A stretch of DNA of 64,000 bases from Streptomyces geranii (GTDB taxonomy: Bacteria > Actinomycetota > Actinomycetes > Streptomycetales > Streptomycetaceae): the NCBI RefSeq assembly GCF_002954775.1, contig NZ_PJME01000020.1, positions 62,001 through 126,000 of the forward strand, read 5' to 3'. A program made the position numbers and the translations under genes. The stretch's first letter is position 1. Each line of letters begins with the position of its first letter. A model generated the notes under the pieces. It did not search any database, was not told where the DNA came from, and was given only the letters and a program-made list of their open reading frames with translations. Shown here one piece after another: positions 35,823 to 43,989 of the stretch.

Positions 35823-36833
35823 ATGAAGAAGCGTGTCCTCACCACCCGTGAGAACCTGCCCGGCGACGGCCTGGACCGGCTGTCCGAGACGGTGGACGTG
35901 GTGGCCTGGCCGGGGAGCGAGAAGCCCGGGCCGGCCGATCTCGCCGCGCTCGCGCCCGGGGTGAGCGGCGTCCTGGCCCTCGGCAACGATCCGGTGGACG
36001 GCGCCCTGCTGGACGCGGCGGGCCCCTCGCTGGAGGTCGTGTCGCTGGCCAGCATGGGGTTCGACAACGTCGACCGGGCAGCCGCCGCCGAGCGCGGCAT
36101 CGTCGTCACGCACACCCCCGGTGTCCTCGCGGAGACGACCGCCGACCTCACCTTCGCGCTGATCCTCGCCGCCCGACGCAGGCTGGGCGCCGCCGGAGCG
36201 AGCCTGGCGGCGGGCTCCTGGGGACTGTTCCGGATGCACGACTACCTCGGCCTCGACGTCCACGGCGCGACCCTGGGCCTGATCGGCTACGGCCAGATCG
36301 GCCGCGCGGTGGCCCGCCGGGCCCAGGGCTTCGGCATGCGCGTCCTGCACCACGATCCGTACGCCGCCGACGACGCCCTGTCGACCTCGGTGGACCTGGC
36401 GACGCTGCTGGCCGAGTCCGACATCGTGTCGCTGCACGTGCCGCTCACCGAGGAGACCCGGCACCTGATCTCGGCCCGCGAGCTGGCGGCGATGAAGCCC
36501 ACGGCCACCCTGGTCAGCACCGCGCGCGGCGGTGTCGTCGACGAGGAGGCCCTGCTGCAGGCCGTCCGCTCGGGGCGGCTGCACTCCGCCGGGCTCGACG
36601 TCTACGAACGCGAGCCGATGGGCGCGGAGTTGTCGCCTCTGGTGGCCGAGGAGCACGTGGTCGCGCTCCCCCATATCGGGTCGGCGACCGAGGCGACCCG
36701 GGCCGCCATGGTCGACCTGGCGGTCGACAACATCCTCGACGTCCTCGCCGGACGCCCTGCCCGGACCCCTCTCCCCGGTACTTCCGCGCTGCCGGGCGCT
36801 CCGGCCGGTGCCGGTGTGGGAATGCTGACCTGA
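35823..36833 (+). CDS. D-2-hydroxyacid dehydrogenase (glyoxylate/hydroxypyruvate reductase-like)
   Basis: A 336-residue NAD(P)-dependent dehydrogenase. Substrate part: VVSLASMGFDNVDRAAA and TPGVLAETTADLTFALI. Cofactor part: LGLIGYGQIGRAVARRA (Rossmann GxGxxG), then the catalytic Arg in STARGGVVDEEAL, the Glu in YEREPM and the His in LPHIGSAT. The pattern matches glyoxylate/hydroxypyruvate reductases. GGAGA lies just before the ATG. It follows the LysR gene by 106 bases and is next to a MalY-type gene; together they may extend the neighbouring operon's chemistry by reducing a 2-oxo acid product. Confidence 0.88.
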   Translation: MKKRVLTTRENLPGDGLDRLSETVDVVAWPGSEKPGPADLAALAPGVSGVLALGNDPVDGALLDAAGPSLEVVSLASMGFDNVDRAAAAERGIVVTHTPGVLAETTADLTFALILAARRRLGAAGASLAAGSWGLFRMHDYLGLDVHGATLGLIGYGQIGRAVARRAQGFGMRVLHHDPYAADDALSTSVDLATLLAESDIVSLHVPLTEETRHLISARELAAMKPTATLVSTARGGVVDEEALLQAVRSGRLHSAGLDVYEREPMGAELSPLVAEEHVVALPHIGSATEATRAAMVDLAVDNILDVLAGRPARTPLPGTSALPGAPAGAGVGMLT

Positions 36834-36883
36834 GTCGCAGAACCCACCTTCGGACCCGGCGTGCCCGGGGACGGGAGCGCAGC

Positions 36884-38152
36884 ATGACGGACGCCACGCA
36901 CTCGACGGCCCCCGACGACACCGAGGCCGGCCGGACGGACCCGCTCGTCCAGCTGTCCCTGGAGCAGCTGCGCAGACGCACCAGCATGAAATGGCGTACC
37001 CATCCGGAGGACGTGCTCCCGCTCTGGGTGGCGGAGATGGACGTACCGCAGGCCCCGCCCGTGGCCGAGGCGCTGCACGCGGCGATCGATCTCGGCGACA
37101 CCGGGTACCCCTGCGGGAGCGCCTACGCCGAGGCGTTCGCCGGGTTCGCCGTGGAGCGCTGGAAGTGGGACGGGCTGCGGGTCGAGGACACGTCGGTGGT
37201 GCCCGACGTGATGATGGGCGCCGTCGAGGTGCTCCGGCTGGTGACCGGCCCCGGGGACGCGGTCGTCGTCTGCTCCCCGGTCTATCCGCCGTTCTACGCC
37301 TTCGTCGCACACGACTCCCGTGCGGTCGTCGAGGCCCGCCTCGGCCCGGACCTGCGCATCGACCTGGGCGCCCTGGAGGAGGCCTTCGCCCTGGCCCGAT
37401 GTCGGGGCCGCCGCGCCGCCTTTCTGCTGAGCAACCCACACAATCCGACCGGAGTCGTCCACACCCGCCAGGAACTGGAGGCCGTCGCCGCGCTGGCCCG
37501 CAAGCACGGCGTACGGGTCGTGTCGGACGAGATCCACGCCCCGCTGGTCCTGCCGGGGGCCCACTTCACCCCGTACCTCAACGTCCCCGGCGCCGAGAAC
37601 GCGTTCGCGCTGGCCTCGGCCTCCAAGGCGTGGAACCTCGCCGGGCTGAAGGCCGCCCTGGCGATCGCGGGCCCCGAGGCCGCCGACGAACTCCGGCTGC
37701 TGCCCGAGGAGGTGGGCCACGGACCCAGTCACCTGGGGGTCATCGCCCACACGGCGGCGTTCCGCGAGGGCGGGGCCTGGCTGGACGAACTGCTCCTCGG
37801 TCTCGACGCCAACCGGCACCTGCTGGGCCGACTGCTCGCCGAACACCTCCCCGAGGTGCGCTACCACGCACCCCAGGGCACCTATCTGGCCTGGCTGGAC
37901 TGCACCCGGCTGCGAATCGACGACGCCAGGTACAACGGGGGCGATGGGGACGCCACCGGTCCCGGCGTGGTGAGCGACCTGGCCGGCCCCGCCCGGATGT
38001 TCCTCGACGAGGCCCGGGTCGCCCTCAGCTCCGGGCATGTCTTCGGCTCCGGGGGCGAGGGCTGCGTACGCCTCAACTTCGCGACGACTCCGGCGGTTCT
38101 GCGCGAGGCGGTGACCAGAATGGGGCGGGCGGTACGGGCCCGTCGGCCATGA
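36884..38152 (+). CDS. MalY/PatB-type PLP C-S lyase or aminotransferase
   Basis: A 422-residue fold-type I PLP enzyme: SMKWRTHPEDVLPLWVAEMD, DTGYPCGSAYAEAFAGF, SPVYPPFYAFV, LLSNPHNPTGVVHTRQEL, VVSDEIHAPLVLPG and the PLP lysine in SASKAWNLAGLKAA. This is the MalY/PatB pattern, whose members are cystathionine beta-lyases or related C-S lyases. GGGAG precedes the ATG. It is 50 bases after the hydroxyacid dehydrogenase gene and probably co-transcribed. The Asp/Gly-rich insertion RYNGGDGDATGPG near the C terminus is not usual. Confidence 0.85.
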   Translation: MTDATHSTAPDDTEAGRTDPLVQLSLEQLRRRTSMKWRTHPEDVLPLWVAEMDVPQAPPVAEALHAAIDLGDTGYPCGSAYAEAFAGFAVERWKWDGLRVEDTSVVPDVMMGAVEVLRLVTGPGDAVVVCSPVYPPFYAFVAHDSRAVVEARLGPDLRIDLGALEEAFALARCRGRRAAFLLSNPHNPTGVVHTRQELEAVAALARKHGVRVVSDEIHAPLVLPGAHFTPYLNVPGAENAFALASASKAWNLAGLKAALAIAGPEAADELRLLPEEVGHGPSHLGVIAHTAAFREGGAWLDELLLGLDANRHLLGRLLAEHLPEVRYHAPQGTYLAWLDCTRLRIDDARYNGGDGDATGPGVVSDLAGPARMFLDEARVALSSGHVFGSGGEGCVRLNFATTPAVLREAVTRMGRAVRARRP

Positions 38153-38155
38153 CGG

Positions 38156-39196
38156 TCAGCCGGAGGTCGCCAGCCACGGCTGCGGGTCGGCGTAGTAGCC
38201 GTCGTAGATCACCTCGAAGTGCAGGTGCGGCCCGGTGGAGAGGCCGGTGGACCCGACCTGGCCGATCGTGGCACCGCCGGACACCGTCTGGCCGCCGGTG
38301 ACGCCGAGCGCGGACAGATGGCTGTACGTCGTCTCCAGCCGCTTGCCCTCGATGGTGCCGTGGTCGATGACGACGCGATTGCCGTACGCCTTGGTGTAGG
38401 CGGCGAAGACCACCTGCCCGGCGCGGGCGGCGAACACCGGGGCGCCCTGGGGTGCGGCGAAGTCCACGCCGGTGTGCAGCTTGGTCACGCCGGTGAGGGG
38501 GTGCTGGCGTGACCCGTAGGGGGAGGTGATGACGAGTGTGCTCACGGGGGCGGTGAGGATCGCGTCCGCCGGTCCGCCGCCCGTCACGGGTTCCTGGTCG
38601 AAGGTCTCGTAGCGCGGGAGGAGTCCCTTGACCTCGGCGAGGTAGGTCCGGGCACCGGCGGGCACGCGTCCCGCTTCGGTGACCTCGCGGATTCCCACGG
38701 CGTACGCGGCGAGCGTGAGGTCCACCAGTTCGCCGTTGACGGTGCCCTCGGTCCTGAGGTCGGTGATCTGCCGGGCGAGGGAGCAGTCCTGCCGGCCGAG
38801 CGCCATGATGGCGTCGGCCTCGTCGCGCGGTGAGGAGGTGCCGTTGCCGTCGTCGTCCTTGCCCCAGGTCCGCCACTGGGCGGCGGTGAAGCCCGCGATG
38901 CCCTGCTCGCCGGTGAGTTCACCGGTGTCGTCGCGCCAGCCGGTGAGCTGGTCGATCTGGGCGGCCAGCACGGACGGGGTGACGACGGTGCAGGCGGCGG
39001 CCTTGCGCAGCCAGGGCCCGTAGGTGTCGTTGACGCCGCTCGCGACGCTCTGCCGCGAGTCCGTGTTCGACGTCTCGCCGCCGGGCAGGCCACCCATCAG
39101 GGCGAGCGCGCCCGCGCCGACGGCAAGGGTCAGCAGACACGGCAGCACCATCAGGGTGAAGAAACCGGGGCCACGCCGACGGGGTTCGTCGCTCAC
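38156..39196 (-). CDS. M23 (LytM) peptidase with lysozyme-like N-terminal domain
   Basis: A 346-residue membrane-anchored or exported protein. One hydrophobic segment (FFTLMVLPCLLTLAVGAGAL) is followed by a region like a transglycosylase domain (GITGFTAAQW-type IAGFTAAQWRTWGKDDDGNG). A C-terminal M23 endopeptidase domain follows, with zinc ligands in HTGVDFAAPQG and HLHFEV, and PYGSRQHPLTG. It acts on peptidoglycan outside the membrane. It converges with the MalY gene, four bases apart. Catalytic zinc residues appear intact. Confidence 0.88.
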   Translation of the reverse strand: MSDEPRRRGPGFFTLMVLPCLLTLAVGAGALALMGGLPGGETSNTDSRQSVASGVNDTYGPWLRKAAACTVVTPSVLAAQIDQLTGWRDDTGELTGEQGIAGFTAAQWRTWGKDDDGNGTSSPRDEADAIMALGRQDCSLARQITDLRTEGTVNGELVDLTLAAYAVGIREVTEAGRVPAGARTYLAEVKGLLPRYETFDQEPVTGGGPADAILTAPVSTLVITSPYGSRQHPLTGVTKLHTGVDFAAPQGAPVFAARAGQVVFAAYTKAYGNRVVIDHGTIEGKRLETTYSHLSALGVTGGQTVSGGATIGQVGSTGLSTGPHLHFEVIYDGYYADPQPWLATSG

Positions 39197-39315
39197 TCAG
39201 CGGGCCGTCGCGGGCAGCAACTCGTACGCACGTACGGACGCTAGCGCGGCAGCCACCGAAGATCACCGGCAACAGAGGCAGCCGCCAAGGCAACACGAGC
39301 GTCCACAAGGGCAGA

Positions 39316-39389
39316 CCTAAGGGGCGCGGGGCTGTATCGATGTGCGGCTCCGCCGCGGGGCGCGACCAACCCCCACCGCCCGCAGCCGA
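39316..39389. repeat. Dispersed GC-rich intergenic repeat, copy 1
   Basis: The stretch starting AAGGGGCGCGGGGCTGTATC contains the small hairpin GCGGCTCCGCCGC and ends near CCGCAGCCG. A second copy lies at 48177-48252. Both sit at gene 3' ends, consistent with terminator-like hairpin elements spread through Streptomyces chromosomes. Confidence 0.7.
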
Positions 39390-39408
39390 ACGAACTACCC
39401 ATCCAGCC

Positions 39409-41073
39409 TCAGCAACACCCGACGTCCAACCGGCAAAAGCACGAAGCCTCGATCGGAACGTCCGCGACCGCGACCGCGATCTTCAACTGCTGCGCGACGA
39501 TCCGCGCCTCCCCCACCTTGCCCAGCCGAACCAGACACTCGTGGAACCCGTGCAGCGCCCAGACATTGCCGGGATGCTGCACCGCACGCGGCAGCGTGTC
39601 GTCGAGCCCGAGGTCGGCCCGATACACCGCCTCCGCCTCAGCCACCCTCCCCTGTTCCAGCAGCAGCGCCCCGTACGCGTGCCGGGTCGGCTGCATCCAC
39701 CCCCACGGCTCGTCGTAGGGCAGGTTGTCGTCCAGGGCGATCGACCGCTCCAGCGCCGCGAAGGCCACCTCGTGGTTGCCCTTGCGGTACTCCAGCTCAC
39801 CGTCGAGCATCGCCGAGGCGACGGCGAGGATGTCGGCGCAGGTGTTGTTGAACAGCATCCGGGTCTCCGGGACCCGGCCGGCCGCCGCGCGGAACAGTTC
39901 GCGTTCGGCCTCCGCCTCGACCGTGCGGCCGGTGGCGGAGAGGGCGACCCCTCGGGCGTACCGGATCATGGCGGTGGTGACGCAGTACAGCGACGGGTCG
40001 GCGGGCAGCGGCAGTCGGAGGATGTCCGCCCAGCGGCCGAAGCGGATCAGCACATGGACGCGCATGGCGAGGAAGCCCTCCAGCCAGTCGGCCATCGGCG
40101 GGCTCTGCACCCGCAGCAGTTCCTCCGGGATGGACGCCTCCAGCTGTGCGGCGGCCTCCAGTGCGGTCGCGGACTGGCCCAGGAACATCGCGCCGTAGAT
40201 CTTGAAGTGGTGGTTGTGCGACCGGTAGAGGGTGTAGAAGTTCATCGCGCCGGACCGCTCGCGGAACTTCTCGTCGGCGGCGATCGCCGCGCTGTTGTCC
40301 GCGACGACGCGCCGGTAGTCGCCGCAGAGGACGTCCAGGTGGGTGGGCATGTGCTGGAGGTGCCCGGCGTCGGGGACCAGGCCGCGCAGCCGGTCGGCGG
40401 CGGGCAGGGCGGTCTCCGGGGTGGCCGACATCTCCATCAGGTGGATGTAGAGGTGCAGGAGGCCCGGGTGGCGCGAGCCCGCGTCGGTCGCGATCGCCCG
40501 CTCCAGGACCGCCTTCGCGGCGAGGGTACGGGAGCCTTCGGCGGGCTCTCCGGTGCGTACGTCCCACAGCTGCCAGGGGGTCAGGTTCATCAGCGCGTCG
40601 GCGTACAGGGTCGCGATGTCGAGGTCGTCGGGGGCGAGTTCGTACACCGCGCGCATGCTGTCGGCGTAGGGCTCGTTCCAGACCGAGCAGTCCTCGACGG
40701 CCTCCGCCTGCGGGTAACGGGCGCGCAGGGCGTCGATCAGGGCCTGTTCGACGGGGGTGGCACCGGCCGTCGCCGCCTTGCGACGGGCGAGTTCGACGGC
40801 GGCGTGGGTGCGGGCGACGGTCGTCGTGAGGTCCTCGCCGTCGAAGGACTCCCAGGGCTTGTTGTAGTTGGGGCCGAGGGCGTAGGCGATGCCCCAGTGG
40901 GCCATGGCGCAGTCGGGGTCCGCCGCGACGGCGGCCTCGAAGCAGGCGACGGCCTCCTCGTGGTGGAAGCCGTACGTCCACACCAGGCCCCGGTCGAACC
41001 ACTGCTGAGCCTTGGCCGACGTCGTCGTCACGGTCCGCCCGTGGGTGCCGAGGTCGTAGTCGTAGTGATCCAT
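39409..41073 (-). CDS. TPR-repeat protein
   Basis: A 554-residue cytoplasmic protein made of helical pairs of tetratricopeptide type. The clearest repeats are AQQWFDRGLVWTYGFHHEEA with CFEAAVAADPDCAMAHWGIA at the start, and LLLEQGRVAEAEAVYRADL with LGKVGEARIVAQQL at the end. WFDRGL followed by ADPDCAMAHWGIA is a known signature of a conserved group of bacterial TPR proteins without assigned function. The last residues (CFCRLDVGCC) are cysteine-rich, which is odd for this family. It appears to be a single-gene unit. Confidence 0.8.
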   Translation of the reverse strand: MDHYDYDLGTHGRTVTTTSAKAQQWFDRGLVWTYGFHHEEAVACFEAAVAADPDCAMAHWGIAYALGPNYNKPWESFDGEDLTTTVARTHAAVELARRKAATAGATPVEQALIDALRARYPQAEAVEDCSVWNEPYADSMRAVYELAPDDLDIATLYADALMNLTPWQLWDVRTGEPAEGSRTLAAKAVLERAIATDAGSRHPGLLHLYIHLMEMSATPETALPAADRLRGLVPDAGHLQHMPTHLDVLCGDYRRVVADNSAAIAADEKFRERSGAMNFYTLYRSHNHHFKIYGAMFLGQSATALEAAAQLEASIPEELLRVQSPPMADWLEGFLAMRVHVLIRFGRWADILRLPLPADPSLYCVTTAMIRYARGVALSATGRTVEAEAERELFRAAAGRVPETRMLFNNTCADILAVASAMLDGELEYRKGNHEVAFAALERSIALDDNLPYDEPWGWMQPTRHAYGALLLEQGRVAEAEAVYRADLGLDDTLPRAVQHPGNVWALHGFHECLVRLGKVGEARIVAQQLKIAVAVADVPIEASCFCRLDVGCC

Positions 41074-41282
41074 CCGAGTTCTCCCGGTCTCCCGCTCCGC
41101 CCAGCCCTGTCCGGCGAGAGTAGAGGCCGCCGCCCGCCCGCGGCAGCACCCGTTCCGTCCGCCTCGGGCCCTGTCCCGGAGAGGCCGGTCATAAGATCAC
41201 CCTCGTAGGCGCGGACGATGTTGACGGCCCGGGTGCGGGCCAACGTCCGTGCGGGGTGCGGGCAGTGACGAGAGGAAGCGAC

Positions 41283-42098
41283 GTGAGCGAGCAGGGCGGT
41301 ACGTCAGCAGAGGGACGCGGTCGGCTGGACACCTCGGTGGCCCACAACGCGCGGGTGTGGAACTACTGGATCGGCGGCAAGGACAACTACGTCGTCGACC
41401 AGGGCGTCGGCGACCACATCGACGCCATGTTCCCGCTGATCCGCAGCGTGGCCCGCGCGGACCGCGCCTTCCTCGGGCGCGCCGTGCGGTTCCTGGTCAC
41501 CGAGCGGGGCGTGCGGCAGTTCCTGGACATCGGGACGGGGCTGCCGACGGTGGACAACACGCATGAGATCGCCCAGCGGATCGCGCCCGAGTCGCGGATC
41601 GTGTACGTCGACAACGACCCGATCGTGCTCGCGCACGCCCGTACGCTGCTCACCGGCACCCGCGAGGGTGCCACCGACTACATCGACGCGGACGTCCACG
41701 ACCCGGACGCCATCGTCGCCCGTGCCGCGCAGACCCTCGACTTCGAGCGGCCCGTCGCCGTGATGATGCTCGGCATCCTCAACTTCGTGCTCGACACCGC
41801 CAAGGCGCGGGACATCGTGCGCCGGGTCATGGCGGCGGTGCCCTCGGGGAGCTTCCTCGTCCTGACGCACCCGACGACCGACTCGGAGCTGGGCGGCGAG
41901 GGCAACATCGAGGCGATGAAGTTCTGGAACGAGAACGCCACCCCGCCGATCACCGCCCGCCCCCGAGAAGAGGTCGCCGCTTTCTTCGAGGGCCTGGACC
42001 TGCTCGACCCGGGGCTCGTCTCCTGTGCGCACTGGCGTCCCGAGGACGACTCCGCGGGCGCTCTTCCGCAATTCGGCGCCGTCGCCCTGAAGCCCTGA
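41283..42098 (+). CDS. SAM-dependent methyltransferase, DUF574 family
   Basis: A 271-residue protein: TSVAHNARVWNYWIGGKDNY, LGRAVRFL, the SAM-binding QFLDIGTGLPT, RIVYVDNDPIVLAHAR and DADVHDP. These are the marks of DUF574, an actinobacteria-only methyltransferase family that is greatly expanded in Streptomyces. GTG 41283 has GAGGAAG ahead of it; a longer frame from 41256 is rejected. Substrates are unknown. It is 396 bases upstream of the graspetide genes in the same direction, so a link is possible but weak. Confidence 0.88.
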   Translation: MSEQGGTSAEGRGRLDTSVAHNARVWNYWIGGKDNYVVDQGVGDHIDAMFPLIRSVARADRAFLGRAVRFLVTERGVRQFLDIGTGLPTVDNTHEIAQRIAPESRIVYVDNDPIVLAHARTLLTGTREGATDYIDADVHDPDAIVARAAQTLDFERPVAVMMLGILNFVLDTAKARDIVRRVMAAVPSGSFLVLTHPTTDSELGGEGNIEAMKFWNENATPPITARPREEVAAFFEGLDLLDPGLVSCAHWRPEDDSAGALPQFGAVALKP

Positions 42099-42285
42099 AC
42101 GCCGGGTCGCGCAAAGCGGGGGCAAGGGCCGGGGACAAGCGGGGGACAGTCATTCCACAGGCTGTTTTCGGCCCCTTATTCATTTGCGGGCGGCGGCAAT
42201 TGGTATGTGAGTTCCGCAACACCTGAACTACTGGCCGCGTCGAGCGGTCAACTCAACGTAACGGATACTTTTCGGGAGTGGCCCA

Positions 42286-42297
42286 TTCCGTACGGAA
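42286..42297. promoter_or_regulatory. 12-bp perfect palindrome upstream of graspetide genes
   Basis: TTCCGTACGGAA lies in the 396-base gap 42099-42494 that precedes the graspetide precursor. Further on are TATAAC at 42400 (a possible -10 box) and an inverted repeat at 42425-42461. The first 150 bases of the gap show nothing clear. Confidence 0.35.
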
Positions 42298-42424
42298 GTG
42301 GTGGTTCGGAACCTCACTGTTCCCTCAGTTCCCGCTCGTGGTGAGCTGGCAGGATGCGGTTGCGTGGAACGTGAGGCAACCATTCACTCGTTCGATTCGT
42401 ATAACTCCTTGGAGGCGGGGCACG

Positions 42425-42461
42425 GTGGACGGGACAGTAATACCGGAGCACCACCGTCCAC
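42425..42461 (+). promoter_or_regulatory. Inverted repeat in the leader of the graspetide precursor
   Basis: GTGGACGG (42425-42432) and CCGTCCAC (42454-42461), 8-base perfect arms with a 21-base loop, 33 bases before the precursor start codon. GGTGG/CCACC offers an alternative pairing. It could be an operator, or an RNA hairpin in the leader; no run of T follows, so it is not an ordinary terminator. Confidence 0.4.
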
Positions 42462-42494
42462 TTGACCGACGTCGTCGCCGATCGAGGAGATGCG

Positions 42495-42686
42495 ATGCAG
42501 CTGTTCGTTCTGAACTACGCACGCCCGGCTGAGCAGTTGGAGGTGAGCACACCGTACAGCTACGACTGCGGACAGCAGTTGAATGTGCTCCCCGGTGGGC
42601 GGATTGCCGCTCACGACCATGCCGTGATGCGCGAATTCGGAGCCACTACGTCGACGGCGGGTTCCAAGACTCACTTCGACGACTGA
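42495..42686 (+). CDS. tgmA: Graspetide (ATP-grasp-modified RiPP) precursor peptide
   Basis: A 63-residue peptide starting MQLFVLNYARPAEQ, close to the PFxLRYxRP-like leader of TgmA-type ATP-grasp targets. It continues with YSYDCGQQLNVLPGGR and ends in the likely core TTSTAGSKTHFDD. The core pairs Thr/Ser/Lys side chains with two terminal Asp, the arrangement needed for omega-ester or omega-amide rings. ATG 42495 has GAGGAG six bases ahead; the longer GTG start at 42462 is rejected. The maturase gene follows after 16 bases. Assignment rests on the pairing with that gene and on family pattern. Confidence 0.85.
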   Translation: MQLFVLNYARPAEQLEVSTPYSYDCGQQLNVLPGGRIAAHDHAVMREFGATTSTAGSKTHFDD

Positions 42687-42702
42687 ACATGGATCTGACG
42701 CG

Positions 42703-43689
42703 ATGACGGTCCTGGTTCTGACGTCCGAAGAGGATGTGACGGCGGATCTCGTGGTGGCCAGGCTGAACGGCTCCGGGATTCCCGTGGTCAGGCTCGATCC
42801 CGCCGAGCTGCCCGGTGATGTCGCCCTGTCCGGCGAGTATGTGCACGGTGCGTTCCGCGGGCATCTGTCCGTCGGCGGACGGCTGGTGAGCATGGGCGGG
42901 CTGCGGTCCGTGTGGGTGCGGCGGCCCGGGGTGCCGGGGGCGCGGGCCGCCGAGCCGTCGGGCTGGCTCACCGAGGAGGCCTCGCAGGCCTTCTACGGCA
43001 TGCTGCGGGGGATCGGCGCACGCTGGATGAACCACCCCGACGCCGCCCGCCGGGCCCGGCACAAGCCCTGGCAGCTCCATCTCGCCCAGCGCAGCCGGCT
43101 GCCCGTACCGGCGACGCTGATCACCACCTTCCCGCAGGCCGCCCGTGACTTCTCGCAGCGCTACCCCGACCTGGTCGTCAAGCCCGTCTCCGGTTCGCAT
43201 CCGCAGGAGCCGCCCAGGGTGGTGCCGACGAGCCGGGTGGCGCCCGGGGTCGACTTCACCGCCGTCGCCTTCGGGCCCACGCTGCTGCAGCGCCGGGTCG
43301 ACAAGCGGGCCGACATCCGCCTCACGGCGGTGGGCCCCCGCATCCTGGCCGCCCGCAAGGCCGTCGCGCCGGACGCGCACCCCGACGACGTGGACGTCCG
43401 CTTCGCACCCTCGGACGAGCCCTGGCGGCCGGTGGAGGTCCCGGCACGGATCACCGAGGCCGTGCACCGGTACCTACGGGAGGCCGAACTCGCCTACGGC
43501 GCCTTCGACTTCGCCGAGGACGCCGACGGAATCTGGTGGTTCCTCGAATGCAACCAGTCGGGCCAGTTCGGTTTCATAGAGATGGACACCGGCCAGCCGA
43601 TCGCCCACGCGGTCGCCGACTGGCTGGCCCAGGAGAGCCCGGACGACGACAGGTCGGGGCAGGCGCACGGTCCACCGGGGTGCCCCTGA
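42703..43689 (+). CDS. tgmB: ATP-grasp ribosomal peptide maturase (graspetide ligase)
   Basis: A 328-residue ATP-grasp protein of the MvdD/TgmB (SAV_5884-like) type. The N domain starts MTVLVLTSEEDVTADLVVAR. The ATP-binding part includes DLVVKPVSGS and VDKRADIRLTAVGPRILAAR, and the magnesium site is in GIWWFLECNQSGQFGFIEMD. Such enzymes phosphorylate acidic side chains of a precursor peptide and join them to Thr, Ser or Lys, making macrolactones or macrolactams. It is 16 bases after the precursor gene. The protein isoaspartyl-type methyltransferase that often follows in such clusters is absent. The C-terminal tail (DDDRSGQAHGPPGCP) is extended. Confidence 0.9.
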   Translation: MTVLVLTSEEDVTADLVVARLNGSGIPVVRLDPAELPGDVALSGEYVHGAFRGHLSVGGRLVSMGGLRSVWVRRPGVPGARAAEPSGWLTEEASQAFYGMLRGIGARWMNHPDAARRARHKPWQLHLAQRSRLPVPATLITTFPQAARDFSQRYPDLVVKPVSGSHPQEPPRVVPTSRVAPGVDFTAVAFGPTLLQRRVDKRADIRLTAVGPRILAARKAVAPDAHPDDVDVRFAPSDEPWRPVEVPARITEAVHRYLREAELAYGAFDFAEDADGIWWFLECNQSGQFGFIEMDTGQPIAHAVADWLAQESPDDDRSGQAHGPPGCP

Positions 43690-43749
43690 GGCTCAACGCC
43701 GCCGCCTGTACGTTCCGTTCATCCTCGGCCAGGGCGGCACCGATCCCAT

Positions 43750-43770
43750 TGTTAATGGGATCCATTTTCA
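43750..43770. promoter_or_regulatory. Zur-like box upstream of bL32
   Basis: The imperfect palindrome TGTTAATGG-GAT-CCATTTTCA (seven of nine paired positions), 39 bases before the ATG, is AT-rich in a GC-rich region. It resembles actinobacterial Zur boxes, and Cys-free ribosomal paralogues are standard Zur targets. Confidence 0.5.
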
Positions 43771-43809
43771 TGTAGCGTCCTGTCTCGCTTGCCAACCGAG
43801 GAGGACCCC

Positions 43810-43974
43810 ATGGCCGTTCCCAAGCGGAAGATGTCCCGCAGCAACACCCGTCACCGCCGCGCCCAGTGGAAGGCGACCACCACCCAGCTGGTGCCGGTCA
43901 CCGTCGACGGGGTCGCGCACATGGTGCCGCAGCGGCTGGTCAAGGCGTACGAGCGCGGGCTGATCCAGCCCTGA
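43810..43974 (+). CDS. rpmF: Ribosomal protein bL32, zinc-independent (Cys-free) form
   Basis: A 54-residue protein starting MAVPKRKMSRSNTRHRRAQW, unmistakable bL32. The zinc-ribbon cysteines of the standard form are absent, so this is the C-minus paralogue that replaces the zinc-binding one when zinc is scarce. GAGGAGG precedes the ATG at 43810. It converges with a YcgQ-like gene 16 bases away. Confidence 0.93.
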   Translation: MAVPKRKMSRSNTRHRRAQWKATTTQLVPVTVDGVAHMVPQRLVKAYERGLIQP

Positions 43975-43989
43975 CCGGGACCGGGCGCC

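Noticed and set aside
41283..42098. Methyltransferase as a dedicated graspetide tailoring enzyme
   Set aside because: DUF574 copies are numerous in Streptomyces and this one is 396 bases away with its own start region; the link is not strong enough to call.
42425..42461. Intrinsic terminator before the graspetide precursor
   Set aside because: No T run follows the hairpin and it lies in the leader of the gene, not after an upstream gene.
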